From Hondaea fermentalgiana (taxonomy: Eukaryota; Sar; Bigyra; Thraustochytrida; Thraustochytriidae): DNA of 12,394 nt. Under the pieces are notes generated by a model. The model was not told where the DNA came from. It was given only the letters and a program-made list of their open reading frames with translations, and did not search any database. The stretch covers positions 296,267-308,660 of the forward strand of contig NPFB01000030.1 in NCBI GenBank assembly GCA_014084085.1, in the 5' to 3' direction. The translations under genes and the position numbers were made by a program. Of this stretch, positions 1-6,567 are shown piece after piece (position 1 is the stretch's first letter; each line of letters opens with the position of its first letter).

Positions 1-130
1 CCGCCGCGCCCGCGCGCCCGCGCCCTCGCGCGCCGCCACGTACCATGGTCTCCGCTGCGGCCTCGGCTCTTCTCCGCCACCGGTGTCTTGTTGCTCTTCT
101 GCTCTCTCTCCGCCGCCCCCGCCGCGCCGC

Positions 131-183
131 CTGCTTGCCGCTGGTCAGCCGCCCGCCCCTGCTTGCCGCTAGTCAGCCGCCGC
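131..183. repeat. Two-copy tandem repeat, 28-bp period
   Basis: The words CTGCTTGCCGCTGGTCAGCC (from 131) and CTGCTTGCCGCTAGTCAGCC (from 159) differ at one base and are spaced 28 bp apart, each followed by a CCGCC-type tail. This is a small imperfect duplication in GC-rich DNA with no evident function. Confidence 0.7.
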
Positions 184-230
184 CGCGCCTCTCGCGGCCG
201 CCTCTCGCTCCCCGCCGCCGCCCCATTCCG

Positions 231-302
231 CACTTGCGCCGCCCCCTTTCCCCACTTGCGCGCCGCCCCCCAAGTCGCCTATCCCCGCCTCCCCCACTTG
301 CG
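231..302. promoter_or_regulatory. Cluster of CACTTGCG words
   Basis: CACTTGCG occurs at 231, 253 and 295, with flanks of the type CGC or GC after it, and once more near 910. Three copies of an 8-mer in about 70 bp is more than expected even in this skewed DNA. It could be a transcription-factor site cluster or a by-product of local duplication; the sequence does not tell which. Confidence 0.3.
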
Positions 303-332
303 CGGCGGCTGGGCGCCGCGCCGCCGCGGGCT

Positions 333-348
333 GGGGTTAGGGTTTTGG
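333..348. promoter_or_regulatory. Telomere-box-like string
   Basis: GGGGTTAGGGTTTTGG contains TTAGGG and, on the minus strand, AAACCCTAA. The latter is identical to the telo-box known from promoters of translation and replication genes in plants. There is only one copy, so this is not a telomere. A promoter role here is inference. Confidence 0.25.
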
Positions 349-415
349 ACTCCCCGCGTGCCCCTGGACGGCCGGGAGGGCAGACGAAGCGGGGGGGCAC
401 CGGGGGAGGGAGAGG

Positions 416-423
416 TGACGTCA
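416..423. promoter_or_regulatory. Perfect TGACGTCA palindrome (CRE/bZIP-type site)
   Basis: The full palindrome TGACGTCA lies in the context GAGGTGACGTCAGCGG. It is the optimal binding site for CREB/ATF-type bZIP factors across eukaryotes. It sits in a CpG-rich, gene-free region that could serve as a promoter for a gene leaving to the left or for the small gene to the right. No occupancy can be inferred. Confidence 0.35.
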
Positions 424-1088
424 GCGGAACGCAGAATGGACAGGCTAGGGACAGAGGAGAGGGGCGAGGCGCGGTGTGCGGAACGCGAAAAGGGAGGGGC
501 GCGAGGGTGGGCGAGCGTGGGCGGGCGCAAGCAAGGGGTCTGTCTGTCTGTCTGGCTGCCTGGCTGCCTGGGGAAGAGAAAGGAAAGGGAGAGGGGAGGT
601 GGCGGGGGACGAGGACGTGGGGAAGATGGAGTTTGGCGACGACCAGCCAAAAGGAGGACTTGGCCTGCTATGACGACGGCCAAAGAAAACGGTCTCGTCT
701 TCTAGCCTGTCTTGTGTCGATTTTTAATAAACATGCTGGTGTTGGCTATAGTATACGTTTTCACTCAAATGACGCCTCGACAGCAGCGGCAGCTGCAGCT
801 GCAGCTGTCTGTAAGCCCCAAAGCATGCCGATCCTCACCACCAGTCTCCAGTCGGCCAGGCAGCTAGCGAGCCAGCGAGCTCGCCAGACTCGCCTTCATT
901 TTCATCACCGCACTTGCGACGGCGAGCTTCTGTGCACTCTTCGCCTTACTCCTCCTCTGCTCTCCTCTCCTCGTTTTGCCCTGCAAGACTAGGCAAGGAA
1001 AGTCACCATGTCACGAGGTTTCGCGCCCCTCTCAAGGTGTCTCTCGGCGTCACGTCGGCGCTCAGCCATGCTGCGCCTGTCGAGCCCA

Positions 1089-1090
<2 letters not shown>

Positions 1091-1119
<29 letters not shown>
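1091..1119. repeat. (CT)14 dinucleotide microsatellite
   Basis: An uninterrupted CT run of 29 bases, followed by GCCGGCCG. It lies about 430 bases upstream of the proposed ATG at 1554. It may act as a promoter pyrimidine element, or simply be a slippage tract. Confidence 0.9.
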
Positions 1120-1121
<2 letters not shown>

Positions 1122-1553
1122 CGGCCGTCAGCCTCGCCCAGCTTGATTTCGATCTTGATCTCGATCCTGATCTAGCTCGAAGTCGAGCTTGAGCATGAGC
1201 TAGGACTTATTGACGCAACGGCCGTCGCTCCTGGCCAGTGCAAAGGCCGCCCAACCACCGCCTCTTCGTGAAAATCTTCTCCCCCCGCCACACCACGCCC
1301 GCGAACCCCGCCACGGAAAATCCTCCGTCCCCGCGCGCGTCCCGTCCGCGGCCCGAGAACATTTCCTCCGCTTCGCCGGCGCAGAGCAGAGCAGAGCAGA
1401 GCACAGCACAGCCGCGACGGACAGCCCGAGAGCGTCGCGAAGACCATCTCGTCGCGCTCCTTCTCCTTCTCCTCCTCCTTCAATAAGTTGGTCAGCCTCG
1501 CGGCCTCGGTCGGACAATCGGGGGAACGTGCGCGGGGGAAGGTGTTTTTCCGA

Positions 1554-2176
1554 ATGCCCGCTGCAAGCCTCGCTGCGCCTGCTTTGCTTGCCGCCTGCTT
1601 GCTGCAGACCACCACCATCGACGCCAGGTAAGCGCTGCGCGGCGGCGCCGAGGACGCGGGCGGGCTCGCGCGGGGCGCGGAGGACGCGGGCGCAGGCGAC
1701 GGGCCGCAGCTCGGCGGGAGGACGGCCTCCGTCGACCGTCAGAGACGACAGCCCCAGGCGCGCAGGACGGCCGGCCGGCCGGCCGCGGCCGCCACTGCTG
1801 CAGCCGCTGCTGCTCTGCACAGCGGCGACGACGACGACGACGACGACAACGACGACGGCGCCGCGGGGAGTGGAGAGGAGGCTTGTACTGAGGAGGGAGA
1901 GAAGTGGCGAGAGAATGGGCGGACCTCGCTGTAGACGCGGAGCCCTGGCGTGCTCGCCGGGATGCTCGGGCGGGGCGAGGAGGATCGGCTCGGATTGAGC
2001 TCGATCGGGAGAATGTAATACAGGGACGTTGTGGATAAGAGGCATGAACGAGGCTGACTAACTTTTCTTCTCTTGAACAACGAACACGTTATGATGTATT
2101 GCTCGCATGTGGACATTCACGTGGCCGACAACTACACAGCCCGCTTTTCGGACCTTTTCCTTTTCGTCTGCACGAG
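1554..2176 (+). other. Proposed 5' exon (1554-1627) and intron (1628-2176) of the small basic-protein gene
   Basis: An ATG at 1554, the first after 356 ATG-free bases, opens a 24-codon Ala/Leu-rich frame that reaches an excellent donor, GCCAG|GTAAGC, at 1627/1628. Downstream is a branch-like CTGACTAAC (2051-2059). Candidate acceptors are ACACAG (ends 2139), ACGAG (ends 2176) and GAGCAG (ends 2186). Only 2176 keeps frame (phase 2) with the 2202 frame, which would give a 137-aa protein with a hydrophobic, Ala-rich N-terminus. Acceptor 2139 instead makes a short upstream frame ending at 2196, just before the 2202 ATG. The donor is convincing; the choice of acceptor is open. Confidence 0.4.
1824..1858. 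repeat. (CGA)n trinucleotide repeat
   Basis: Eleven CGA/CAA-type triplets in a row (seven perfect, then one CAA, then two more). On the proposed model this lies inside the intron 1628-2176, where it would not be translated. Confidence 0.8.
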
Positions 2177-2201
2177 TCGCGAGCAGATCCGGAATAGCAC
2201 C

Positions 2202-2516
2202 ATGTTCAACGTTCAGATCGTGAGCTCGCCGTTCCTCTTTACGGCCCTGGCCGGCCCGAAGCGCCAGGTCAAGCAGGTCCTGCAGTCGACACAGGCCGGC
2301 AAGTCGATCCCCAGCGTCTTGCAAGGCAGCTCCAAGGTCGCCCGCGTGCCCTTCCTGTCGCGCGTCTTCCGCGCCAGCAAGTACCGCCCCTCGCTCGAGT
2401 CGCTCTCAACCCCGGCCTTCTTCGCCACTTCGTCAATTCGCCAGCAGGTCACCAAATACCCGACCACCAACACCATCATCACCCGCAAGGGCATCAACCA
2501 GCTGACCTTTTGCTGA
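2202..2516 (+). CDS. Small, strongly basic protein of unknown function
   Basis: This frame codes for 104 aa. The ATG at 2202 has a good context (AGCACCATGT, A at -3). Codon choice from there is strikingly C/G-ending (for example AAG, CAG, GTC, ATC, TCG), as expected of a well-expressed real gene in this genome. The protein has 14 Lys/Arg against one acidic residue (Glu66). It starts with a short hydrophobic patch (residues 1-18), has several amphipathic basic stretches (for example VPFLSRVFRASKYRP, residues 49-63), and ends in Cys. Such a charge pattern is seen in mitochondrial precursors and in RNA-binding or ribosomal proteins, but I recognise no family and name no function. Translation could instead begin at 1554 through an intron, or at 2091/2094 in the same frame. 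Confidence 0.6.
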   Translation: MFNVQIVSSPFLFTALAGPKRQVKQVLQSTQAGKSIPSVLQGSSKVARVPFLSRVFRASKYRPSLESLSTPAFFATSSIRQQVTKYPTTNTIITRKGINQLTFC

Positions 2517-2519
2517 GTG

Positions 2520-2864
2520 CATCTCGAGAGGCGCGCACATGGATCCCATCTTTCAGAACGCATTCTGACTCGCGACTCGCCTGCCATTGAGGCGTCGCGG
2601 GCTCGCCATGTTGTGAGATGGAGGAGCTGCACGCCTCGTGTCCTCGTCTCATTTCCATAGCTTCCTTCTCCCATGACCCTTTCCATTTCCTTTTTTCAAA
2701 ATCGAGCTTGATTGTCCCTGCTCTTGCGCGAGATTAGTCTCTCGCGCAGCATTTTCTGTTTCGCAAGTTCACCTTGCCTTGTCGTTTCTTCTCTCTTCGT
2801 TTGCTTGTCTGTTCTTCGCCAATTGCTTGCTCGTTGTACCGTCGCCTTTTTCAGTCCAAAGCAT
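2520..2864. other. Spacer between the two small + strand genes
   Basis: The sequence changes here from GC-rich to T/C-rich. No AATAAA follows the stop at 2516. From 2676 to 2864 there is no ATG on the + strand and the strand is pyrimidine-rich, which suits a 5' leader of the proposed gene at 2865. A CTTTTTCAG at about 2846-2854 could be a splice acceptor of an additional upstream exon. Confidence 0.35.
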
Positions 2865-3280
2865 ATGGTGAAGCAAGCATCTATGTTCGCATTTTCGGAC
2901 GAGTAAGGATCTTGTATGCGCAGAAGGGGCAAAATTGCATCTCTTGTCGAGTATGAAATGATAGCGCTTCTTTGCAATCAACTGCGCGTGATGAACGGGT
3001 CTTACTGTGTGTTATTCATCCCAGAAGGAAGAGTGGTATGGACCGATTATTTTAATTTTTTTCACGACATTGTCTGACGTCTCCTCACAGATATCTAACG
3101 GCTGTGGTGCACGTGCTATCTAACGTCGCGTACGAATGTCATGTCAGCTACGCATTGCATCTCTTACTTGGAGAAGTTGTGTTGCCCAATCCTCTTGTTG
3201 CCATTGCTTTCACCATTGCTATGGCAATCACTAATTACGCCGCGAACAGCGATGAACGTCAGCGCCACAGCTCAATCTAA
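2865..3280 (+). CDS. Candidate two-exon gene for a 75-aa hydrophobic protein
   Basis: Exon 1 is 2865-2902, starting at the first ATG after 188 ATG-free bases. It ends at GACGA|GTAAGG. Exon 2 is 3091-3280, after CTGACGTCTCCTCACAG, a textbook branch site, pyrimidine tract and acceptor. The join is in phase (38 + 190 nt = 76 codons) and stops at TAA 3278-3280. The product begins MVKQASMFAFSDEYL, has a membrane-like segment PNPLVAIAFTIAMAIT (about residues 45-60), and ends in a polar tail rich in Arg, Gln, His and Ser. It has the size and shape of a small single-pass membrane or organelle-complex subunit, but I do not recognise it. Codon bias is weaker than in the neighbouring genes, so it could be a chance reading. 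Confidence 0.38.
2903..3090 (+). other. Proposed 188-bp intron
   Basis: The segment starts GTAAGG and ends CTCACAG, with CTGAC 16 bases before the terminal AG. It is distinctly more T/A-rich than the flanks (for example ATTATTTTAATTTTTTTC) and contains in-frame stops, all as expected of an intron. Its existence depends on the two-exon gene model. Confidence 0.42.
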
Positions 3281-3567
3281 CTCACAAGGTTGAACACCAA
3301 AAGTAAGTCCAGCAGGCACGCATCGAGGGTGGAAATCGCGATCATCCTTGCAATGCAGTGCAGGGGACAGGTCCCATCCGTCTAAATACTGGTCAGCGTG
3401 GGCTCCTCGCGCGTGCCCCATTTGGTCCAGCTGATGGGCAGAGAAAGTCCGCTTCAGCGCATCCCGAGGCCAAGCAGCCTCTACCCTCGCTCGCTCCCTA
3501 AGGGAAGCTGCAGGAGCAGCAGCAGTACTAGCTGCAGGCCCTGTCTGCGGCGAGCGAGCGGGGAACC

Positions 3568-3595
3568 GTATGCGTATGCGTATGCGTATGCGTAT
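3568..3595. repeat. (GTATGC)4 hexanucleotide repeat
   Basis: Four perfect GTATGC units followed by GTAT. On the minus strand it reads as alternating Ile-Arg codons, which explains a misleading open frame there. Confidence 0.9.
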
Positions 3596-3866
3596 TCGCG
3601 GAGAGCGCACACCCCCACTGTGGTCCTAGTTCATCGCGACTCACGTCAGCACCACTGGCACCTAACCAACTGACTTGCTAGCTAACTAACTGTAACTAGC
3701 TGGCCGGCCCGCTGCAGCTGGTCCCCCGAGATGCCTGCTCTCCCCGCCCGCGCTGCACGAAGGGCATTCTCGGCCATGCGCGAGCGACGTGCCGTCGCGG
3801 CAGGCCGGCCATCTTGGGTGTCTTGCTCTTGCATATAGAACTGGCCGTCGAGACACAAGCTTTCTA

Positions 3867-3911
3867 TCCCCCCCCCCCTTTTCCTTTTTCCTTTTTTTTT
3901 TTTTTTCTTCC
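3867..3911. repeat. 45-base homopyrimidine tract
   Basis: An unbroken C/T run: 11 C, then T/C blocks, then a run of 16 T. Homopurine-homopyrimidine tracts of this length can form triplex (H-DNA) structures and often slip in replication. No mirror symmetry long enough to be certain is visible. Confidence 0.85.
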
Positions 3912-3963
3912 GCCTTGACCTTGCGAGACTCTGCGCGCGCGAGCTACGAGAGCTCGACGGGCA

Positions 3964-3999
3964 GCGTGCGTGCGTGCGTGCGTGCGTGCGTGCATGCGT
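3964..3999. repeat. (GCGT)n tetranucleotide repeat
   Basis: About nine GCGT units with one GCAT interruption near 3993. Alternating purine-pyrimidine sequence of this kind can adopt Z-DNA. Confidence 0.9.
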
Positions 4000-4292
4000 A
4001 CAAGCGAGCGAGCTTGCGAGCGCAGCGCAGCGACTCGTGCTCGCAAGGATTACGAGCGACTCCGGCTGATCGCTTGGTCGATCAGCCATGGAAAGAGGAA
4101 AAAAGGTGGCAGAGAGATAGGTCCGAGTCGCGTCCCTTCACTTTACAAAGAGCAGAACAAGAACTCCGAAAAGGCGGCGGGCGCCGGAGGTGGACGAGGA
4201 AGACCTCGTGCCGAGCGAGCTTGGCTCAAGCAAGCAGACAAGGAGGCGAGCGTGTCTCGTAGCATTTTAGCTTGGCCTTGCGGTTGACGCTC

Positions 4293-4312
4293 TCGCTCGC
4301 TCGCTCGCTCGC
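4293..4312. repeat. (TCGC)n tetranucleotide repeat
   Basis: Four perfect TCGC units followed by one TTGC unit, 20 bases in all, preceded by CTC. Confidence 0.85.
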
Positions 4313-4675
4313 TTGCTGCTCGTTTCGAAATCATACAATTTTAGGCCTTCTAGACGTGCACCACACCATCCATCTATCGCGCACGCGGGTGGAGTCGGCA
4401 AATCGAGAATCAGCAGCCCAGGCCCGGGTCCTTGTGCGTTGCCGTCACGGCGCGCGAGCAGAGCGTAGCGCACAAGGCCCAGTAGCGAAGCGCGGACGAA
4501 CGGGAGGGGCCAAGTCTTTTTGCTGACCCGGTTTGAACTTGACCCAAGTCGAAGTCGATCACAAACAAGGCGGACGGGCGCAGCGCGAGCGCGGGGTCCT
4601 CACCGTCTGGACGGCGTTGTCGGCAGCATCGGCCAGAGCCCCAACTGAGCTCCAGGCAGCGCTTGCCAGTTGGTC

Positions 4676-4770
4676 GTTCATTCGATCACTCACTGTCATT
4701 CACTGTCCTTCTCTGTCATTCACTGTCATTCACTGACATTCGATCATTCATTCATTTGTTCATTCACTCG
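4676..4770. repeat. TCATTCACTG decamer array and ATTC run
   Basis: The 10-bp unit TCATTCACTG recurs four to five times with small changes (for example TCCTTCTCTG), then passes into ATTC/CATT tetramers. It is free of ATG on the + strand although CAT is present in nearly every unit. Confidence 0.8.
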
Positions 4771-4870
4771 CCTATACATTGCAGCAAGCACTGCCACCGA
4801 GTTGTCCAAATTCGAAATTCGGCCTCGCGCCTCGGTGGCACGCAGCGCGTTCCTCCTACCGGCGCGCGAT

Positions 4871-4970
4871 TTGATTCGATCGGATTCGAAGCGATTCGAA
4901 GCGAGGCGAGGCGATACGAGGCGATACGAGGCGAGGCGATACGAGGCGAGGCGAGCGAAGCGCGACGAGA
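4871..4970. repeat. GCGAG/GCGAT/ACGAG pentamer array
   Basis: Related pentamers GCGAG, GCGAT, ACGAG and TCGAA are strung together, with a higher-order unit GCGAGGCGATACGAG repeated. As the period is five, all frames are open over a short distance and give repetitive Arg/Ser/Leu/Ala peptides that are not evidence of a gene. The same GCGAG pentamer returns at 6256. Confidence 0.85.
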
Positions 4971-5059
4971 ACACGTCCTGTTTGTGAGCGAGCTCCTCGG
5001 CTTTCCCGGCCGCGGAGCGCGCCACGGAGACGTCCGTCCATTCCCCGCGAGACGCTGAC

Positions 5060-5170
5060 GACTGACTTTCCCTCTCTCCTTTTTCTCCTCTCACAATCTC
5101 ATTCTCCTTTCCCTTTCCTTTCCTTTCCATTCCTTTCCTTCCCTGACCTTCCCTTTCATTTCCTTATCAC
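5060..5170. repeat. Pyrimidine-rich CTTTC/CCTTT tract
   Basis: About 110 bases of almost pure C/T built of CTTTC, TTCCT and CCTTT words, broken by single A or G bases. It resembles a splice-acceptor pyrimidine tract but is much longer than needed. In one frame it continues into a hydrophobic, TM-like stretch (about 5161-5215) that has no ATG. Confidence 0.7.
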
Positions 5171-5988
5171 TCCTCGTCTTCGCGGCGCTCTGCTGCTTGG
5201 TCTACGCCATCAAGACGTCGTACCGCAACATCGACAACGACAACAACATCGACGACAGCAACAACAAGCAGCCAAGCATTTCACATCGGGGTCGACACCG
5301 ACACCTGCAACGAGCAGAGGCAGCCAGCAAGCAAGCCAGCCAGGCAGCCAAGGAGAAAGGAGCCGAGTGGAGCGCAAACCGAGTCGAGTCGAGCCGAGTC
5401 CAACCCGTGCACGACGGACGCTAGGACGGACCCCAAGGCCAAAGCAAGCCCGAGGGCGGCAGCGGTGGCACCAGGCACGTCAAAGTCGCAAGCCAAGACC
5501 CCAAATCAAGACATAGACGCAAGTCTCCCCCCTTCTCTCCCCCCCCCAAAAAAGGGCAAAAAAGCAAACGAGCAACCAACAGCCTGCCCGAAATTCCCAA
5601 GCAAGGCCGGCGAGGACTCCTCCTCCTTTGCGGCTTGGCGGCTGGCAGTGAGCACTCACAGTCAGTCACACCATCACCCCATTCAAGGTTGGCGACGCAC
5701 GTTGCGCATCGTCCCGTCCCTGCTTCGCTTCGCGGGCCCATCCAGCCCGCCAAGTAGCTAGCTAGCCTGGGAAGATAGACGTAGACGCCAAGCGCTAAAA
5801 AAGGCCACGCAGGCAGGCGCGTGGAAAAACAAGCAGCAGTCCGCGCAACGCAAGAAGAGACGCAAGCTTCGCGACCCCTCGGCACGCAGTAGCCAAGGTC
5901 ACGTAGGTCAGGGTCGCCTCCAATCGCTCGCTTGCAATCGCTTTTTGCATTGGCATTGCGGCCTGCATCGCTTCTTCGCTTCATCCCT

Positions 5989-6055
5989 TCGTTCATTCAT
6001 TCATCCATTCCCTCCCTCCTTCGCTCCTTCCTTCCTTCCTTCCTTCCATCCTCTC
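5989..6055. repeat. ATTC / CTTC tetramer tract
   Basis: Blocks of ATTC (about 5993-6010) pass into CTCC and TTCC tetramers up to about 6050. It is another pyrimidine-biased slippage tract in the proposed leader. Confidence 0.8.
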
Positions 6056-6255
6056 CTCTTTGCCTGGGCTGCCTTCAAGTTGTCTGTCATCCGTCTAAGT
6101 AGGCCTTCTACTCGTAGGCGTAGTGGTATTCATTCTCGCGGGGAGTCAGCAGCAGCAGCAGCAGGCCCCGGCGACGGTGGCCAGCGGCACGAGCGCAGAC
6201 ACGCTCGCGCGCAATTCGGTCGCCGCGACGCGACCCGCGAGGCGCATTTCGGAGC

Positions 6256-6280
6256 GCGAGGCGAGGCGAGGCGAGGCGAG
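6256..6280. repeat. (GCGAG)5 pentamer repeat
   Basis: Five perfect GCGAG units. This is the same pentamer as in the array at 4871-4970, about 1.3 kb upstream. Confidence 0.9.
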
Positions 6281-6540
6281 GCCCTCGGCGCGCGAATTTG
6301 TTTGCGGCGCGCGCTCGCAAGCGAGCTTCGTCGGTCGCTTGCAGCGGCAGGCGCCACAGCCGTCAAGGTCGTTGGCGAGCCCAGCCTCGCCGTGAAAGAC
6401 AAGAGGCAGGCGCGCGAGGCCGCCGCGAGGGGCGACGCCAGACGAGAAGCGGCGGCGGGGCGAGACGCGACGCGGAGCGACGCAAAGCGAGGCCACGCGT
6501 GAAAAAACGAGCACGAGGAAGGCCGCCCGTTCAACCGATC

Positions 6541-6557
6541 GACCGACCGACCGACCG
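6541..6557. repeat. (GACC)4 repeat just before the start codon
   Basis: Four GACC units followed by G, ending 10 bases before the ATG at 6568. Slippage here would change leader length immediately upstream of the start codon without affecting the protein. Confidence 0.85.
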
Positions 6558-6567
6558 CACGCCAAAC

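Larger units (their letters stand above)
1..1553. other. GC-rich low-complexity region without a convincing gene
   Basis: Several long open frames cross this stretch, but all have the Pro/Arg/Ala/Ser/Gly-rich composition expected when simple GC-rich DNA is read in any frame, and frames on both strands overlap. None shows a domain, a consistent codon preference or a believable start. I read it as intergenic or promoter DNA plus, at its right end, the 5' leader of the small gene that follows. ATG is absent from the + strand between 1198 and 1553, which fits a leader for the ATG at 1554. The palindromic CCATGG at 43-48 gives a good start context on both strands, so a gene leaving the window leftwards from base 46 cannot be excluded. 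Confidence 0.55.
3281..4090. other. Intergenic stretch with microsatellites, no gene recognised
   Basis: ATG occurs at ordinary frequency here on the + strand, unlike the sequence that follows. A minus-strand frame ending at 3272 has fairly natural composition between about 3470 and 3272, but it has no proper start or domain. Three simple-sequence tracts are listed separately. This probably contains the upstream promoter region of the deacetylase gene. Confidence 0.45.
4091..6567 (+). promoter_or_regulatory. 2.48-kb ATG-free region, probable long 5' leader of the deacetylase gene
   Basis: Reading the + strand base by base, the last ATG before the deacetylase start is at 4088-4090; the next is the start codon itself at 6568. 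No ATG lies between, in any frame. The reverse-strand equivalent, CAT on the + strand, occurs about 40 times by my count, so base composition does not explain the absence. Strand-specific loss of ATG is what selection against upstream start codons in a transcribed 5' untranslated leader would produce. Introns would not be expected to show it. The region is otherwise a patchwork of tandem repeats and open frames of low complexity. Where transcription starts is not visible; no clear TATA box stands near 4090-4700. Confidence 0.55.

Noticed and set aside
2..46. Possible start of a gene on the minus strand at base 46
   Set aside because: Only 15 codons are visible, all GC repeats (Arg/Gly/Ala); good start context alone is not enough because CCATGG is a palindrome.
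1..731. Frame open from the left edge to TAG 705 followed by AATAAA at 726, as if a gene ended here
   Set aside because: The predicted peptide is Gly/Arg-rich with repeat-derived stretches (CTGT and CTGC words) and its codon choice is unlike the real genes; the AATAAA is probably chance.
45..992. 315-codon + strand frame starting in a good ATG context
   Set aside because: Low-complexity Pro/Arg/Ala/Leu-rich product, no domain, overlapped by equally long frames on both strands; typical of GC-rich noncoding DNA.
1200..2045. 281-codon minus-strand and 262-codon plus-strand frames over the same bases
   Set aside because: Mirror-image low-complexity frames created by repeats such as (CGA)n; they conflict with each other and with the splice signals on the + strand.
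3092..3125. Direct repeat TATCTAACG flanking a CACGTG palindrome, as a regulatory site
   Set aside because: Falls inside the proposed exon 2 and the two copies are in different reading frames; only two copies, so coincidence is likely.
3198..3227. Inverted repeat TTGCCAT / ATGGCAA with a 16-base loop
   Set aside because: Short stem, no T run after it, within the proposed exon; not convincing as a structural RNA.
4500..4560. tRNA-like B-box (GGTTTGAACTTGACCC)
   Set aside because: Does not match the B-box consensus and no acceptor stem, A-box or anticodon arm can be built around it.
5059..5424. Hydrophobic, TM-like peptide followed by Asp/Asn-rich part in one frame
   Set aside because: No ATG in any frame for over a kilobase upstream, and it begins in a pyrimidine repeat; the hydrophobic look comes from T/C-rich codons.
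6298..6567. 90-codon N-terminal extension of the deacetylase
   Set aside because: The extension begins at a TTG, contains no ATG, and is Arg/Ala/Gly-rich from GCGAG repeats; the first ATG at 6568 is the natural start.
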